Assembly (NCBI GenBank): GCA_934646185.1
Contig: CAKUEH010000039.1
Coordinates: 1-22,808 of the forward strand
DNA length: 22,808 nt
DNA from: an uncultured Oscillospiraceae bacterium
GTDB taxonomy: Bacteria; Bacillota; Clostridia; Oscillospirales; Oscillospiraceae
Direction: 5' to 3'
In this document: positions 22,192 through 22,808 of the stretch, one piece after another
How positions within the stretch are numbered: position 1 is the stretch's first letter
Layout: each line of letters opens with the position of its first letter
Notes under the pieces: generated by a model
What the model saw: the letters and a program-made list of their open reading frames with translations, nothing else
What the model was told of the DNA's origin: nothing
Database searches by the model: none
Program-made: the position numbers and the translations under genes

Positions 22192-22225
22192 GAATGCACG
22201 GAAGAAAAGCAGCAAGGAGAAAGCT

Positions 22226-22678
22226 ATGACTAGATCGAACGCCAGAGAGATCGCCTGCCATCTCGTTTTCGAGATGAACTTCAATGACATGACAGCCGGG
22301 GAAGCGCTGCAGACGCTTATGGAGGAGTCCTATTATCCCACGCTCAAGGGCGAAACGGACGTCTATGAAGAAAAACCGGACGGAAAGCAGCTGGAGTACC
22401 TGACAAACGTTGTGCAGGGCGTACAGGCGAAGCGGGCAGAGCTCGAAGGCTATATCACGAAGTATTCTGTCGGATGGAGTCTCAGCCGCATTGCCAGAAT
22501 GGCTGTCGCCATCATGGAGGTGTGCATGTATGAGGCGCTGTACGTTGAGGATGCGCCCATCAGCGCTGCCATCAACGAGGCGGTCGAGCTGACGCGCAAA
22601 TATGAAAACGAGGATGTGGTGTCCTTCGTCAACGGCATTCTCGGCGGTTTTGCGCGCGAGGTCCAGCAGTCATGCTGA
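22226..22678 (+). CDS. nusB: Transcription antitermination factor NusB
   Basis: A 150-residue all-helical RNA-binding protein that, with NusE (S10), binds boxA in rRNA leaders. It opens with SNAREIACHLVFEMNF, and the C-terminal half carries the conserved WSLSRIARMAVAIMEVCMYE, PISAAINEAVELTRKY and FVNGILGG. The start at 22226 follows AAGGAG (22214-22219); an in-frame ATG at 22190 overlaps the terminator T-run and is unlikely. It overlaps the next gene by 7 bases. Confidence 0.95.
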   Translation: MTRSNAREIACHLVFEMNFNDMTAGEALQTLMEESYYPTLKGETDVYEEKPDGKQLEYLTNVVQGVQAKRAELEGYITKYSVGWSLSRIARMAVAIMEVCMYEALYVEDAPISAAINEAVELTRKYENEDVVSFVNGILGGFAREVQQSC

Positions 22679-22808
22679 CGCTCGGCTTCGACACCAGCAA
22701 CTATACCACTTCGGTGGCGGCATTTGACGGCGTGGGCGGGAAGAACTGCTCACGCCTTTTGGACGTGAAGCCGGGAGAGCTCGGTCTGCGGCAGTCCGAC
22801 GCGCTGTT
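22672..22808 (+). CDS. Kae1/TsaD-like (peptidase M22 family) protein, 3' end cut by window edge
   Basis: Only the first 45 codons are present. They read LGFDTSNYTTSVAAFDG near the start (residues 4-20) and then SRLLDVKPGELGLRQSDAL. The DTSNYTTS opening is the ASKHA nucleotide-binding phosphate-1 loop. The GLRQSDA text resembles a Clostridial TsaD paralogue usually annotated as an O-sialoglycoprotein endopeptidase-like protein, as opposed to TsaD itself. It overlaps nusB by 7 bases. The function of this paralogue is not established. Confidence 0.75.
   Translation, partial: MLTLGFDTSNYTTSVAAFDGVGGKNCSRLLDVKPGELGLRQSDAL

Noticed and set aside
22149..22225. A separate promoter for nusB
   Set aside because: Only the terminator-like hairpin and the ribosome-binding site are seen; no paired boxes were found.
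1..22808. CRISPR arrays, insertion sequences, riboswitches or T-box leaders
   Set aside because: No regularly spaced repeats, transposase frames or recognisable leader structures were seen. The valS leader, where a T-box would be expected, lies outside the window.

Overview
The window is a GC-rich stretch of chromosome from an endospore-forming Firmicute. It carries the spoIIAA-spoIIAB-sigF operon, yunB and the complete spoIIIAA-AH operon. The gene families and the codon usage suggest a gut-type member of the Clostridia, such as Oscillospiraceae/Ruminococcaceae; that placement is inferred from gene content and not from a marker search. Nearly everything is core genome. I see no phage, integrase, transposase, CRISPR array or toxin-antitoxin module.

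Layout. 1-2280: 3' part of valS, closed by a strong hairpin terminator. 2372-3832: spoIIAA-spoIIAB-sigF, overlapping and translationally coupled, encoding the SpoIIAA/SpoIIAB switch that controls the first forespore sigma factor. 3833-4247: a 415-base gap with a sigma-A-like promoter and a 226-base nested palindromic repeat element. 4248-10033: pcrA (helicase), yunB (sporulation), ligA (NAD-dependent DNA ligase) and a metallo-beta-lactamase-fold hydrolase, closely packed and ending at a terminator.

10141-16669: an envelope-glycan region in two opposed transcription units. Leftward are a DUF4330 membrane protein, an O-antigen-ligase/Wzy-type polymerase and a DUF3783 protein. Rightward are a single protein fusing a GT4 glycosyltransferase to a CsaB-type pyruvyl transferase, a TuaH-like glycosyltransferase and pyrrolidone-carboxylate peptidase. 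Their promoters face each other in the 141-base gap, so the predicted transcripts overlap at their 5' ends. The working hypothesis is a pyruvylated secondary cell-wall polymer that could anchor SLH-domain proteins. This region is the best candidate in the window for something not well described.

16670-17025: three successive hairpins and a tRNA-Arg(CCU) on the minus strand with its own consensus promoter. 17026-21656: the eight-gene spoIIIA operon, encoding the mother-cell side of the SpoIIIA-SpoIIQ channel. 21765-22808: an Asp23/Gls24 (YqhY-like) protein, nusB and the start of a Kae1/TsaD-like gene. The spoIIIA-yqhY-nusB order matches Bacillus, but accB and accC, which lie between them there, are absent.

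Starts were chosen by ribosome-binding sites and overlaps. Promoters and terminators were read by eye and are predictions.
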